NCBI GenBank assembly: GCA_963989385.1
Contig: OZ022505.1
Span: forward strand, 56,423,737-56,487,736
Direction: 5' to 3'
Origin: Ctena decussata
Lineage: Eukaryota > Mollusca > Bivalvia > Lucinida > Lucinidae
DNA length: 64,000 nucleotides
The notes below the pieces were generated by a model. It ran no database searches. It saw nothing but the letters and a program-made list of their open reading frames with translations, and had not been told where the DNA came from. The translations under genes were made by a program, and so were the position numbers. Below, in pieces: positions 41,401 through 56,400 of this stretch (position 1 is the stretch's first letter; every line of letters begins with the position of its first letter).

Positions 41401-44400
41401 CAGTATGTGTAAAAAATATTTATGATATTTTTTTTTATTTTTTGGGGAGAACCTTTGCATTTGCAACGTTTTACAGAAATAAAACTGTCTTTTAAATTGC
41501 TTACAGTCAAGAACCAAGAATTGGGATTTCAGAACTTCACATGTATTTGCTTTAACAGAAAACAAGTGTTTGCAAAAATTGTGAAATTTACAGGAATTAT
41601 TAAGTCTTATCATATTGAAGTGAGGCCCAATATTTATGTTACAAAGATAAAACCTGTATTAGTGTAAGCAACTGCGCTCTTGTGAGCTGGTAGGGATTTA
41701 CATTGCACACCAGAAACCCTTCTCATATGCTAGCTGCAAAAAGGAGGATGTTGAAAGCTATAGGTGTATACTGAACCAAATTTTGACTTGTTTCTTTATT
41801 TTCTCTGTTCTAATTTACAGCTCCAAAGTGTATTTGTTAAACTCCAATGATCAGTTTTCCCAACACCAAAGCTTTCCAACCCTGGGAGCTGTAGATGTTG
41901 AGTATGTGAGAATCCGCTCTCTGGACCTGTTGATTTTTGCCAACAATCGTGACAACACAGTGAGTAGCCCACAGAAGTCTGACGTGTACCGCTGGGATGT
42001 GGGGATACAGATGTTCATACTACATGAGAGACTGGAGACCAACAGAGTGGAAGATGTGGAAATATTTCAGGCTTATGATGATACTGGTAAGAAACATAGG
42101 ATATTCAAGTTTTTTTTGTTTTGTTTTTTTCAGATGTAATAGTCTTTTTTTGACATTATGAAGGGAGAAAAATGGGAGATTCATCATTTCCAGAATTCCT
42201 GCTTTTGGTTCATTGGTACATTCTGAGGTTCAGCTCATATGGAGGTCAGCAAGAGCATGGTAACATTAGTCTATATATTTAATAGAAGATGCTTTTAGCA
42301 GCATTTTTTCAAACAGGAAAATATTTTAGACTCTTTGCACCAGTATGAGTTATGCAAATGTAATAACTGATTTTCCTGCCCTATATTACTTTTGCAGTTA
42401 ATTACACACATTTATACATGGTTGAGCATTGCAAATACATGCTAGATATGTTTATTATTTTTTTTCTTCAGTATATGCTGTGTTTGCCAACAGTATAGGC
42501 AGTTCCATGATGTTTGGCTGGGACATACAGGAAAACCAGTTCAGACAGGTCTGGTCTGGTCCCCCATCCTTCAGTCAGTACCCCATCATCATACCTCAGG
42601 CAGCTGGGAACCTTAACCTCATAGCAGTGGCTGACAGGAACATCACAGCTAAGCCAACCATACAGCAGCTGGTGAAAATCAAGGACAGTGACTTTGCACC
42701 AAGGTAATGCTACCATTACATGAATTCACAAGATGTATGATATAATTAAAAGGGAGAGCACTCAAATTTATAAACTGACATATTTGCCTCTCATAGGGGC
42801 TGCTTTTAAAAGAAGAAATACTATCCATAGAGAGCAAATATGTTCGATTGAATAAGGGATTCATTTTTCAGGGTATCAAATACTATTTTGTCTCAGGTTT
42901 GAAAAACTTTTGGTGGCTAAACTATGAAGATGTAAAATAGATATTAGTATTTTTTACCCAAAATAATACAACCATTACATCAGTAACACCAAGTAAGCTC
43001 AGATACTCATAGCTTATTACATGCCTGTCATACCTGTTGGTCTCTTTTGACGGTTGCTTAACTATCTTTTGATATGAATGTATATATTTGTGTAGATTGA
43101 ATTTTGTGCAAACTTGATGAATTTAAAAATTGTGAACATAGGAACACTCCACATGTGTGTATAATTGCAGTACACCCTGCTTCTTCAGTTATAAAATGGG
43201 TTTCTTCCTCACAAAACATTCTCAAAGATCTAGATCCATCTTGTAAGATGGATCTAGATCTTTGGGATTGTTTCAGAAGAGAAAAAAACATTTTATAGCC
43301 AAATTATACAAGACTGATTTACATACATGTATTTGTGAACTGTATACATGTAACTGCAATAATTTTGGAATGACAAACACCCATCTTATAACCGAATGAA
43401 TACGGTAAATGTTTTGTTACAGGACAATAACTATGACCCTGGATGAAGGACAGGATCTCCTGCATACCACTGTCATGGTGTTGCAAGACACGGTGCCAGA
43501 GGATACTGAAACCTTCTATGTGACCTTGAGAGACCCCACTGGAGGGGCTGAGATTGGCCCCAACAACAGAATTACTGTCAATATTCTCTCTAATGATAAT
43601 GCTCATGGAATTATTGAAATAGCACCGGTAAGTGCTGGCACACAACATATTAGTGTCCATGCAAAGTGGTGGTTGTTTTAGTAAAGGGTTTTTAAAAATT
43701 GTCTAGATTCATGATCAAGATGTTTTGAGTCCATTGATGATCTTACTTCATCTCTGGCCTCTTGATTATTTCATCCTTATCATTATCTTTCCCATTCTCC
43801 CATTGGATCAGAATGACTGAATTGATGTTGAAAGGGCCATGAAAGTCCATATTGTCCATCTGTCTGTTATTGCAATAAAATGACATTCATGCCATTAACA
43901 TTGATAGGCAGTTGTTTCAACATGTACAGAGTTGTAACAGCCTTGTATGTCTGTCATGTGAAAGTGCTGATGCTATTCTGTTTGCAAACCATGAAGTATT
44001 TGACAGAAATGATTGAACCAGATCAAACAGCTTCTTCGAAAGAGCCTGACGGTTTACACTGTTGGTAAACAAGTTTGTTAAAAAAATCAAGTGATAGACT
44101 TGCTCAAATTTGATGATGAATTTAGGAAGTATCCATTATTGAAGTAGTTAGGGCGCCCAGCAAATACAGTAGCCTGTAGCAAATAGCCTCTAGCCTAATA
44201 AACAGTTATTATTATACCTCATATTTTGTTATAATGGTATGTATGATGTGACTTACAATTTTCAAATTGGTTTTGTTTGTTGTTTGTAGGATTCCCTTGA
44301 GTTGTCAGCCCAGGAGTTGGTGGGTCAGGATAATACTGTACCGGTGAATGTGCTACGTAGCCAAGGTTACCATGGTCATGTGATCGTCAAGTGGGTTGCT

Positions 44401-47400
44401 ACGGGTGATCATGATGGAACCAATGATATCACACCACTGAATGGCAAGGTATTTAAGCACATTTACCATAAAGTTTTAGTCTTGGGATGGATAGGTCTGA
44501 GCAAGCAGTGCAGATCCAGATCAGGTTGCTCCTAAATATACCGTGTTTTCCATAAATTCTTGTATTCAAGTATTTTAGCTTCGATATCTGCCCTGTTTTG
44601 ATTTTGATTTTGACTGGCAATGTGTTCTATTCTGCTGACAAATAGCATAGCCCCTGATCAGCTGTCCTGAGGCAGGCTGATATTGGGCTGTCAACTTTAC
44701 TCAGCAATGCCTGTCTGAGTATTTAGGGTGAATACTGTGATTGACGAGATTGATTATAAGCTTGTCTGTAAAACTTTCACCACAGTTAATAGATTTGAGC
44801 TGTGACACGAGAAAACCAACAATGTGGTTGTGCACCCAGCCCAGACTCAGATCAGCCTGGGCATCTGCTCAGTCTGATCAGAGTCTTTGGTTTGCGTAAA
44901 AATTGTTGCCAAGTGTCAAAGCTAGCTCCATGCGGACAGTGAAGACTCTGATCAGACTGGGCGGATGCCCAGGCTGATCTGAGTCTGCGCTTGGCACACA
45001 ACCTCTTTGCTGGTATTGTCATGTCACAGCTCATTTAACAATGTATTACTTCTATATTTCAAGCCAGTGAGAGATGCTATTCTTCCATATGTAATAAACA
45101 ATTTCCTGCCACAGACTATAACAAGACATCACAGCCCCTTTCTCTTGTACACCACTTGTAAAAGATAAATGTGGTTTTGAAATTTACGACCAAATTCTCT
45201 CCAGTGGCATGCCACAATCACTAAACTTTCAATTTGAAAAAAACAAAACAAAAAAAAAACATATGGCAAAATGTTTAAAAGCCATATACTCTTATCAAGC
45301 TGTGCAGTTGAGAAAGCCGATCTGAATCCTGACTGTTTTATACATGCTGGAAGATATCTTATTATGTATCATGGCTCTTAATGTGAATTGGTACACTTCC
45401 ATGATTTTCCGCCATTTTATCAGGGGAAATAACTCTTCTGACGTCCACTTTGCTTCCTTGGTGAGGAAGCCCTTACTAAAGAGGTCAACTCTTAAAGGAC
45501 AGAATTTGCTGCAAATGCAGCAAATTCTTACCTTTAAGAGTTGACGATCATTGAGAAGGGAGGCAAAAATGAAAATGCCAGAGTTGCTTTCCCTGGATGT
45601 ATAGCCTTTCACCTTAAGAAACCTATACATGTATACTATTTACTCGCAAAATAGGTTGAGTTTGCTGAGGGTCACTCCATCGCTACCATCAGCCTCACTG
45701 TGAGAGATGATGACATAGCAGAATTACAGGAAGTGACCTATATACAGCTAACAGAGGTTGTGGAGACAGGAACCAGTCTGCCAGGACGTGGAGCACAAAT
45801 TGGTAAACCACAATAATTCACATTTATATGCCTAAGTTTTTATTTTTTTTTTTTTATTTTTTAAGCATTTTATGAATGTGTTTCTTATATTTTGAAAAAA
45901 AAAAAAAAAAAAAAAAAAAGAAGCAGACTGTTTAATGAGTGGTTATTCCTCAAGCTGGAGTTTGAGCAGTTGTAGGTCCACCTCCATATTTTTCCTCCAT
46001 TTTTAACAAGGGAAACAATTTTTGTTGCCTTATGTTTGCCTCCCTGAATGATAAACCCTTTCAGAATGGAGTCTACTCTTAAAGGCAAGAATTTGCTCTG
46101 TCTACTCTAAAAGGAAAGAATTTGCTCCTATGGAAGCAAATTCTTTCCTTTAAGAGTAGAATCTCATTTCAGAAATGAAAATGGCAGAGTTACTTGTTCT
46201 GAAAATAAACCCATTCACTCATTTTATATTTAGTATTTGTCCACTTCTAAGCTTAATAGTGACAAGATATTTTTGACCTAAATGAACAATATGACTGTCA
46301 GACATTGCTGCCATGTCATACCACTTCTAATAAAAATCATGTTTTCTTAGGTCATAACTCAAGTTTTTTCTGTCATTATTTAGGTGTTAAGAACACAGCC
46401 AAGATTACAGTATTAGCCAATGACTCACCATATGGTGTCGTGAGATGGGAGAGAACAACATACACAGTTAAGGAGCCTGATGGATCGGACACCATATTAA
46501 TATTGTTCATTCTCAGAGAGCAAGGCCTTACTGGAGACCTGCAGGTTACTTACAGGTGCATATGAAAAACATCTGTTGAGCTGAAGTCAAAAGAGCTTTA
46601 TCAAGCAAAGTTTAAGCAATATTTTTGTATAACAATAAGGAAATTTTAAGCAACACTAATAATTATGTTTAACCAAACTCAAATTTTTAAAATGTAAGTC
46701 GATGCCACCTGAAACAGTTTTACCCTGAAATACTGATTGCTGATGAAACAGATTATACTGTTCTGTCAATTTGTTGTATAAATTGTATGTCTGATTGCAA
46801 AACAATGCTTTTTTGCATTGAGAGAATGCCCTTATAAATTTTTCAATTTACCTGTAGGTTTATTTTTTTATTTGTTTGAGTATATGGTAGTAGTGCGGCT
46901 ATAAGACTAGGTTTTTTCCAACTCTAGAGTAACCCCTTGCTTCTCCTGTCTTTCGGATGAGACTTGATAAACCCCAGTTCACTCACTCACTACAGTAACC
47001 CCTATGTCTAAATCAGTCTTGTGTAAGTCTGCATTATGATAGAATTTTCCTATCCAAAAGACTCCCCCAAGAATCTAGGTCGTCTTATAGGACAGAATTA
47101 GATATTTTGGGGCTCTTAATTTATGGAGGGGAAAATCCCTGGCTTATTTAAAGAATGAATTTCATTTTACTGAGGTTAATGGAACTGAAACTACATGGGG
47201 TTTGGTGCAAAGTCAATGAACCATTAAGGGTTTCTAGGGGTTCACGTAAACTTTGCTAGTGACCCAGTGTAGTTAACACTTTGACAAACATCAGAAAAAT
47301 TAAGGTTATTGTTTATAATAACATTCTTTTCAATCAAATTCTTGATGAAAAACCTTGTAAAAGCCTTAGAGCTAAAATTGAAGCAGTAACACATTTACAT

Positions 47401-50400
47401 GCAGTTTTTCTGCTAACACAGGAACGGCGTCAATGGCATCATGACATTGCAGACGTCCAATCAGATTTTAGAAAGCCATGAATTTTCTTGGCTCAATCTA
47501 ATTATTGGAATGCGAACTACATTACATTCCAGTGGTTTACTTTAGGGCTTTTCAGTGAATACACCAGGAATGTAAGTATAACCAGTACCATGAGTCTTGT
47601 ATAAATTTCAGAACATCACCAGACCTGACTTCTCCAGTCGACAGACAGGCAGTCTCAGGAGAGGATTATGTCTCGAGAGAAGCTATGGTTATTATACAGG
47701 AGAATGTTTCTAGAGTAGCCATTGAAATAGTTGTTAAACAGGTATGCTGGGATCTTAGTTTGTTGTAACTTCTACCAGTTAAAGTAACAAAACATGCTTG
47801 TGACATTTGAATATTACAATTTTTGTGCTCAGCAAGTATATGTATATGTAAACTGAAATTCAGCAAGTACATGTACAGGAATTTTGCAAAGAATATACAG
47901 GGTACCCTTATCCTAACAAAGTACATGTAGTAGTATTTCAGTTCTCATAACGACTATTCCCCTGCACCTAAGCGGAACATATCAGTGGCCACAGTAGAGG
48001 ACACTTTGCGTGCATCCATTATATCTTAATAAACAACTGATAAATGCTTTGATAAATGGCTGTCTCTCTTTTTAGAAAAGAATTGTGTATTGACTTACCA
48101 AAATTGCATGCCGGGCCGGGTAGCGCAATCGGTAGGGCACCTGACTCGTAAGTCAGAGGTCCTGGGTTCGAATCCCGGTCTGGCCACATACTTTCGTTTC
48201 TCCTTCCGCTGATTCAAGAAGGGCAGTTGTCAGTTACTGGCGAAAGTATGTGCACTTAGTACTGGTTAACCGCTTAGGAGGTCTAAGCCTGCCCAGGAAT
48301 AGTGTGGTTAGGTTAACTGACCGTCCCGACATGACCTTAGTTGTTTACCGTGGACGTTAAGCATCAAATCAACCAACCAACCAAAATTGCATATTCTGGG
48401 CATAAAATCTAAACTACTGTACATCCAGAAGGCTCACTTATATAATCAAGTGGGCATGTGAATTTTGGACAACATTTATCAAATGTTCAAACAACATCCG
48501 TAGCATTTGGACAAAGTTGGGTAGATATTGTGCTTACTTTGATGACCCTAAGTTAATTTCATGGTCCTTGACTATGAAGCTATTTCATGATGACAAAGTG
48601 CAAGTGAGCCGCGACACGAGAAAACCAACAGAGTGGTTGTGCGCAAAGCGCAGACTCAGATCAGCATGGCTATTTGCCCAGTCTGATCAGAGTCTTTGCT
48701 TTGCGCTTAGAGGATAGCTAAGGGTCTATTCTAACTCCATGAGGACAGTGAAGACTCTGATCAGACTGGGCGGATGCCCAGGCTGATCTGAGTCATCGCT
48801 GGGCGCACAACCACTTTGTTGGTTTTCTCGTGTGATGGCTCAAGTCATAATCTCACATATTTCGAAGGCAGTTACTGCTTATTGACTGACTTACCCTCCA
48901 AGCTCTGAATAATGCATGAACTGCAACACCCTAGGGGCATTTGATGATAGGGAAAAATGTACTTTTAAGATAATACTGTAATTCTAAATTTTAAGACACC
49001 TAGAAAAAAATCAATTTTCCGTTTAGAACAAACGGGGTGGTGCTTGGGCAATAGTGCGGGTTATAACTTTCAGTGCCGGGCATCCTACTTACATGTATTT
49101 GGTTAAAAGCAGGGCAAGGGCCTACTGTGCTTGCAGTAGGTGTGGGTGGGAGTTGTTTGGATATTTTTTCTCTAATCTATCAGTTCTAGTTCCTTTCCCA
49201 TCTCTCTGGGACACAGCCTGATATAGACTGAAATACTGTCTCAAAGGGCCGTTAAACCCAAAACAACCAACCAACCATTTAGGACAAATAGATATTTAAC
49301 TATTTTTAGGTGTTCCAATACATAGCCACATTATGGTAGTTTGGTCTCTTTATTTCAGGATGTGATTCCAGAAGCTGATGAAAGATTTCTTGTTAACATC
49401 ACAAGAGTTAATCTGCTGGGTGGTTCCCCTGCCCCTGGGTCTGAACCCAGCATCAGAATCCCAGGGAATGTTGCTGTGGTCACCATATCGGAGAATGATA
49501 ATGCTAGAGGAATTGTCCAGTTTGACGTTACTACGGTAAGAGGAGATATGAGTGTGACACAAAAAAAGGAGGCTTTATGCATATGCAGACTGCAAAGGCT
49601 CAGATCAGACTGCACATCCGTGCAGTCTGATCAGAGCCTTTGCTATTTGCACATACCATGTAGGGACCCTGAGGAATATAGAGGCACAAAGTGCAGGCTG
49701 TAGCTGGACAGCATGGATCCAAAGACTGGTTTGAATCTTTGCTATTTACAAATAAGTTGAGCCACTTTTTTCACACTTTTAAAGTTGGTATGAAATGGAT
49801 GTCCAGTTTTTTTGTCAGCCTGTTTGTCAGTTCAGCATCCAAGTACAGCTGAGCTGGCCAAAACATGTAGTCTCTGTCATTTTTTGCCGACTGTAGTACC
49901 TGTTCAAACTTAATACAGATACACTAATACCAGGGGTACAATCATATATTTCAATTTAGGGAACTTTTGTTACATGTGTAGTGGTCTGTGCCACCAAAAA
50001 AAAAATAAAATTTTGCACTTTCCCAAGAAATTTTATGCTTTACAAAGAAAGTGAAGACTCAGATATGCCTGCTGATTAATTTCAATTGCCAAAGATAATT
50101 TACTTTTGCCTGTATGAGAGTACTGGCAGAGCTGTTTTTTGTCACTCAAACATTGGCATTTGCATCCAGGTCATCATCAGAATTTGGATGTGTTGTTTAA
50201 GGTGAAGCAGAACACTTTCAAGGGAGGTAATTCTTTTCCAGAAAACTATACCTCCCACTTCATTGGGAGATTCTTTTTAAGGGAAACAATTATTCCCTAG
50301 AGAAGCATTTTTTTCCTTTACAGGGACTTCGGTGCAGAAAAATTACCATGCAGGCACTTCCGTTCTCCTTAAATCAATGTTAACCCTGACGAATGGTTTG

Positions 50401-53400
50401 TTTTCTTTAATTCAGAATATTGAAGGGAGGATTGACGTCTATGAGCAGTATGGTATGAATACAACAGTTGCCCTAAATGTTGCAAGAACTGTCGGTTTCT
50501 TTGGTGCCGTCACTGTGACCTGGCAAGCTGAGCCAGGGGAGGCAACTATCATGGATTATGATCCACCAAGTGGGACTGTGAATCTGGCTAATACACAGCA
50601 GGAAGCTAGCATCTACGTTACAATAATTGATGATAACATTTCTGAGGAAATGGAGGTATGTAAATTGTAAATTAGTAGCGTTTTGATAGTATATTATTCT
50701 ACCTGGTGTTTTTTGGGCGGTTTTAAAATTATTCTGGTAAAATAGTTTTATATTTCTCTGTAAAACCACATGCTGTAGCCCATCATTTGAAATTACCCAA
50801 TAGGACAATGCTAATAAGACCCACAACATATTTTCTAACTTCAGTTTTGTGTAAGTACCATTGTTTTACCCACAATTTTAATGCAAATAAGAGCCATAAC
50901 ATATATTTTTAACTTAAACCTATTATTTTACCCATTTCTGTATACTAATTTTATATTCATTGTCTCACAGACATTTGATGTGAAGTTGATTAGTGTCACT
51001 GGAGGAGCTATACTGGGCCCAGCCACCACAGTTAAGATTGCCATACTCAAGAATGACTCACCAAATGGCTTGTTCAGATTTGTTACCACTACTGTAAGTA
51101 ACTCTGTACCATAAAAATTCTAAAAGTTTGGGACAAATAAAATTGTTACCATAATTGGCCTAAAAATGGAGCAGTTTGGTTTTACAATAAAATAATGTGT
51201 CCAAAAGAGGCAGTTGGAAAGGCAAACATTGTAGACCCTGATCAGAATGCTCCAGAAAGTGGGTCTGCACTGTGTTGCTCAGATTCATTTGTCCCAATAC
51301 TTATAATTTCTATGGTGCAGATGGTTGTAAATTATTTTCAGTGCATAGCGGATGGCACCTTTATAGAAAGATAATCTTAAAGACAGGAGTGGTACTATAT
51401 AAGGAGGATTAACTTCCACAGTGTCATTTATGGATGAATACTTGGCGCCAGGTGTGTGCAACTATGGTTATGAACCGCTGAGCCACTTGGGGAACATCGT
51501 TACAAGAATTGAAACAACAACAACAGTATCATTCTGTCTCTTGGTCGCATAGTGTCAACCCCTCCAGTTATCCAATAAAATCATCACAACTGGTAATTCT
51601 GGTCCACTGATTGGCTAAATAAATTTTCACACCTTTACCTGCACAGATAACATATGCTATATGCTGGGAACCAGACCCCAACAGAGAAGTCCTGTCTGTA
51701 GCCCTTTGCAACTTACTGCTGTGCAAGAAACAGGTCTTATGTGAAATAGTATAGCACTCCGTTATCTCAATGGCTGGCTGTTCAAGCCTAAAAATGAGTT
51801 AATGCAAACAAATTTTATCATATGTACAGGGAATAATATTTTTGCTGATTTCATTGTGAACAATCTTGTGGAAGCCACAGATTGCATTAGATATTTTTAT
51901 TTTTTCTCCCATCCATCCAGATAATTAAGCTAAATTTCAAATGATACATAATGCAGGTTGTTGTGAAAGAGTCCCTGTCACCTGATGATCGAGATGGAGA
52001 GGTACGTCTGATTGTTGAGAGAATCCAAGGAGCAGACGGAACAGTTAGAGTGCAGTGGAGACTCAATGCGGAGGCTGCCTATGACTTCTACGAGCCTCAC
52101 TCTGGGGAACTCCTGTTTTCTCAGGTAAATTAGGAAACTCAATGTTGATGCTCCCTATGACTTCTAAGAACCTCTTACTTTCTGGGGAACTTTATTTTGC
52201 CCACATAGAAAGGCTTTGCAAATTGAATAGGTAAATTAAGGCAAATAACCTAGCAGTTCAGACACTGTAAGAATTCGAACACAAAAACTTGTTTACTGAA
52301 AATAACTAGAAATGTCCATAAAATTTTAAGCAGTGACAGTTTCAGAGACAATGCATTTCTGAAATTTCAAACACGGTTTTGTCTAGAAAAAATGATTTGA
52401 AACACAATCCTTTTTGCCTATAAAACCATATATTGTACAAAAAGATAGCTCATTGCTTTAATCAAAGTTTTAGAAATTATAATCCAGTAATATTTGTTCT
52501 GAATTCAGTAAATTGTGCTTGGTAGTCAACTGCTGTAGTGTATTAAAAGCATGAATAGATTATATATGCAAGTCAAGCTTGGCATAATTAACGTTCCATG
52601 GAATTCTTGTGAACCGTTACATGTAAATGTTAATATTTTCTTTAATAGGGGGAGAAGACCAAGTCATTGAATCTTACAACCAAGCCAGATGAAATACTGG
52701 AAGGCGAGGAACAGTTTAAGGTTTCCCTGATCACGGCAGACAATAACGCTGACATCTCCCCATCGGAGGGTGACGCAACTATTATTGTACTGGCTGACCC
52801 TGGGGCTAGCGGCACAATATCAATTCTCCCGGAGTATAGGACGGTGTATATTGGAGAACCAGGGGAGAGCACTCCCAGTTATGATGGCAAGGTTCAGGTG
52901 GTATTGACAAGAGGGGCTGGTATCTATGGTGATATATCAGTCACATGGTCTTTGACCCCAAGGGATGAAAGAGCATTTCTGCAAGTTGAGGGAATGGTGG
53001 ATATAGTTGATCTGCAACAGAAGGCTACTATTATCTTACAGGTATATTATTTCATGTTTCTGTATAAAATTTATCAGGATGGCCTTAATGGTTGTGGAAA
53101 AAAGTGCTTTAGAGGCACTATCAACACTCAGTATCTCAAAGTCGAAGCTCATGTCAAACTACTGAAAACTCATAGTAAATTTTCTGGTCCCAGAAAATTT
53201 ACTTTGAGATATCAGTAGTTTGAGGTAACATGAGTTGAAATTAAAATAGAAATATGGAATGTGTCCAAACCATATTCCTTGATATCCGTGGTACTGTAAG
53301 ATGTCAGTGTTTGAGATATCAAGAGTTGACTGTTAAGTATTAACCCAGATCAGATTTCCTATAGGAGAGCTCTGATCTGGGTCTTTAGTGTTTGCAGTTC

Positions 53401-56400
53401 AGGCAGAAAATTTCTGGCATATCTCTAGATGGTAAAATAACCTTGAACACATGAGCCGCGATACAACAAGACCAACAAAATGGCATGTGTGCCCAGCAAA
53501 AACCACCCACCCAGTCTGATCAGAGTTTTCACTGTCCCCAGGCAGCTAGCATTGACTCTTAGCTACCCTTAAAGCCCAGGCTGATCTGAATCTTCACGTG
53601 GTGCACATGCCACTTTGTTGGTTTTGTCAAGTTGCAGCTCAAATTAAGGTTACTTAGGGTATGATTAATATTAATTAGAGTAAACAGAGAGGACCCAGAT
53701 CAGTTTGGTCATCTTTGTACTAGGTGTGAAGAAGTACACTGACGGGCTGCATGATGCCTTTGAGGCAGAGCTGCCAGTTGCTTATGGCATTTGTCTTGGG
53801 TCAAGTGGATGTCACACAAATCAGAGGTATGGTTGAACAATTATTGACTTGGGGCTGTGACAAGGCACAGTCAGCAATCAGGCTATACTGTCTTAAGTCA
53901 GCTTTTTTTTGTTTATAATGGCTTTGCATTTACATTTTAGGCTCTAGATGATACAATTCCAGAGACTCGTACTGTGTACACCTTACTGATCACCTCTGCC
54001 ACAGGGGGCGCTCTCATCTCCCAGGTAACAGGGGCAGCAACTGCTGATATTGTGTTTGTGGCTAGTGACTTCCCCCATGGAGAGTTTGTGTTTGACCTGC
54101 CACAGTCAGTCATAACAACAGAAGATCAGTATTCTGTAAGTTATTGTCCAATTCTAAACAGTGTTATTTTAAAATTTCTAATCTCTGAATGCCTAAGCAA
54201 ATGATGTAGGCCCATATTTGGTGTCTCCTTTCAGAGGAGCAGTCTGATCAGGGTCTGCACTGTTAGATCATTCATCTATTCACCTAATTTTCTAAGATTC
54301 CCAAATAGATGGATGGATAACTTGTGATTTTACATCCTTTTTACCAGTATTTCAGTCATATCAGGATGATGGGTGGGTGATAATGAAAGGCTATGTGCAG
54401 TGGAACCTTGTTAATTGTGGGAAAGATTTTCCCCTCCAGTAGGTCTTAAACCTAAGGAACGTACGTTAGATCAGCAGGCCAACGCTCAACTCACTGAGCT
54501 ACTAGGGCTCCTAAATAATCCCAGGACTTGTCCATTTTCAAAACAGAAAGATCCTGCATGGAATTAATGGGATATTGGTTATTCTAATGAGGGTCACAAC
54601 ATAAGTTGTTATAAAGAGACAATAGAAAAACCTCCCAGAAGTGTCGTTGAAATCGACCTTACCCTCAGAAAAATGTGTGTATTCAAAGATCTTCCCTGTG
54701 AATCTGTTAGATTTTTAAATTAACTGAAAAGTGAAGAATAGTTGAGCTGCAACACAACAAAACCAACAAAGTGGCATGTGCACCCAGCTAAGATCAGCCT
54801 GGGCATCCGCCCAGTCTGAGCAGAGTCTTTGCTGTCCGCATAGAGCTAGCTAACACACTTAGCTACCCTCTGAGTGCATAGCAAAGTCTCTGATCAGACT
54901 GGGCGGATGACCAAGCAGATCTGAGTCTTACCATGGCCTACATACCACTTTGTTGGGGTTTTTTGTCGCGGCTCATTTAAACTTTACAGATGTGTTGACA
55001 GGTGTGAGTCTTTACTGCTTGAGCATCATGCATTATGCATGCACCTTGATGGCTCAGATGATAGTCTAGATGAATGGGTACACCTCCAAAGTTTTTTTCT
55101 GCCATTTTTGCAAAGGGGAACAACTTTTGTGACTACCTGTTTGCATCTCAGGACAACTCAGCCTTTCCAATGGGATCTACTCTTAAAGGAAAGAATTTGC
55201 TCTTATGAGAGCTAATTCTTTCCTTTTATAGTTGATCACCATTGACAAGGGAGATAAAAATAAAACTGGCAGAGTAGTCTTCCCTGAAAGTGGACCCATT
55301 CACCTTTATTCTTACAGGTGAATGTCCCAGTTATTCGTAGATCAGGCTTAAACCGCCAGGTCTTGGTGACCTTCAACACGTACCCAGGCACAGCTCTTCG
55401 ACACCAGGACTATTCGCCGGTAGAAGGGATCTTGACCTTCCAGCACGGAGAAAACCGGAAGACCATAGAAGTTTTACTGACACAGGATGATGAGCCAGAG
55501 GGCTTGGAAGTCTTTTATCTTAACCTTACATCTGCTAGACTAACAGTGCCTAAGTAAGTACAATATACCATTGTAATCCTTATCCCTCTTTACAATGATG
55601 GCATTTGTTTTTGACGTTTAACTGAATTTGCTGTTATAAAAAATACATACCCGGTATTTTGAACAATAAAGCCCTTCCATGCAAATCAAAATGGGGTTAG
55701 AAAGAAATTTGCTATTGTAATGAATGCCATTATGAAGAGGGTTTACTGTATATCTTTTTTTTTGATCTCCATAATACATTTTTTGAATATCCAGTATCTT
55801 ATGATATCAAATTAATTATGAATGTTGTAAATTATTTTTGGATATCCGTAATTTTAATTTGATATCCAAAAATTTACTAATGGATATCCATAAGTTAACT
55901 TTTGGATATCCAAAAATAGAAATATGGATGTCTATAAGTTTATCCAATATGGATATTCATTATTTGATTTTTGGCTATCCAAAAATCAAAATATGGATAT
56001 CTACAAGTAGATTTTTATCCAAAATGCATTTTATACTTAAATATTCATACGTGTAATTTGGGTTTTAGATATCCATAATTGGATTTTGTCAAGTGCTTAT
56101 CTAACCTTCTTTGTCTTTCCTTAGAGTGGCTTGGACATGTAGCCATACACTTTAAAACATTTTTTTCTTCATATTTTATCCTGTTTTTAGCAGCAATTTC
56201 TACAGCAAATTTGGGGATATTCAGTTTAATAGATATGACACCTGCAATGAAGCTGCAATTGGTTCTCTAAGGTCCAGGACATTGTGATAGGGAAATACTT
56301 AAAAAGCACTGAAGGCTCAGTTGGTTGTTAATTGGAAAATAGAAATAGAAAATGCCTTTCCTTATACGATTATTAACAGTGCTTCTTTCCATTCAAATCA

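Noticed and set aside
48111..48187. A functional tRNA gene (Thr-like anticodon region)
   Set aside because: The anticodon loop is one base short and it is followed by a SINE body, tail and target duplication; it is a SINE head.
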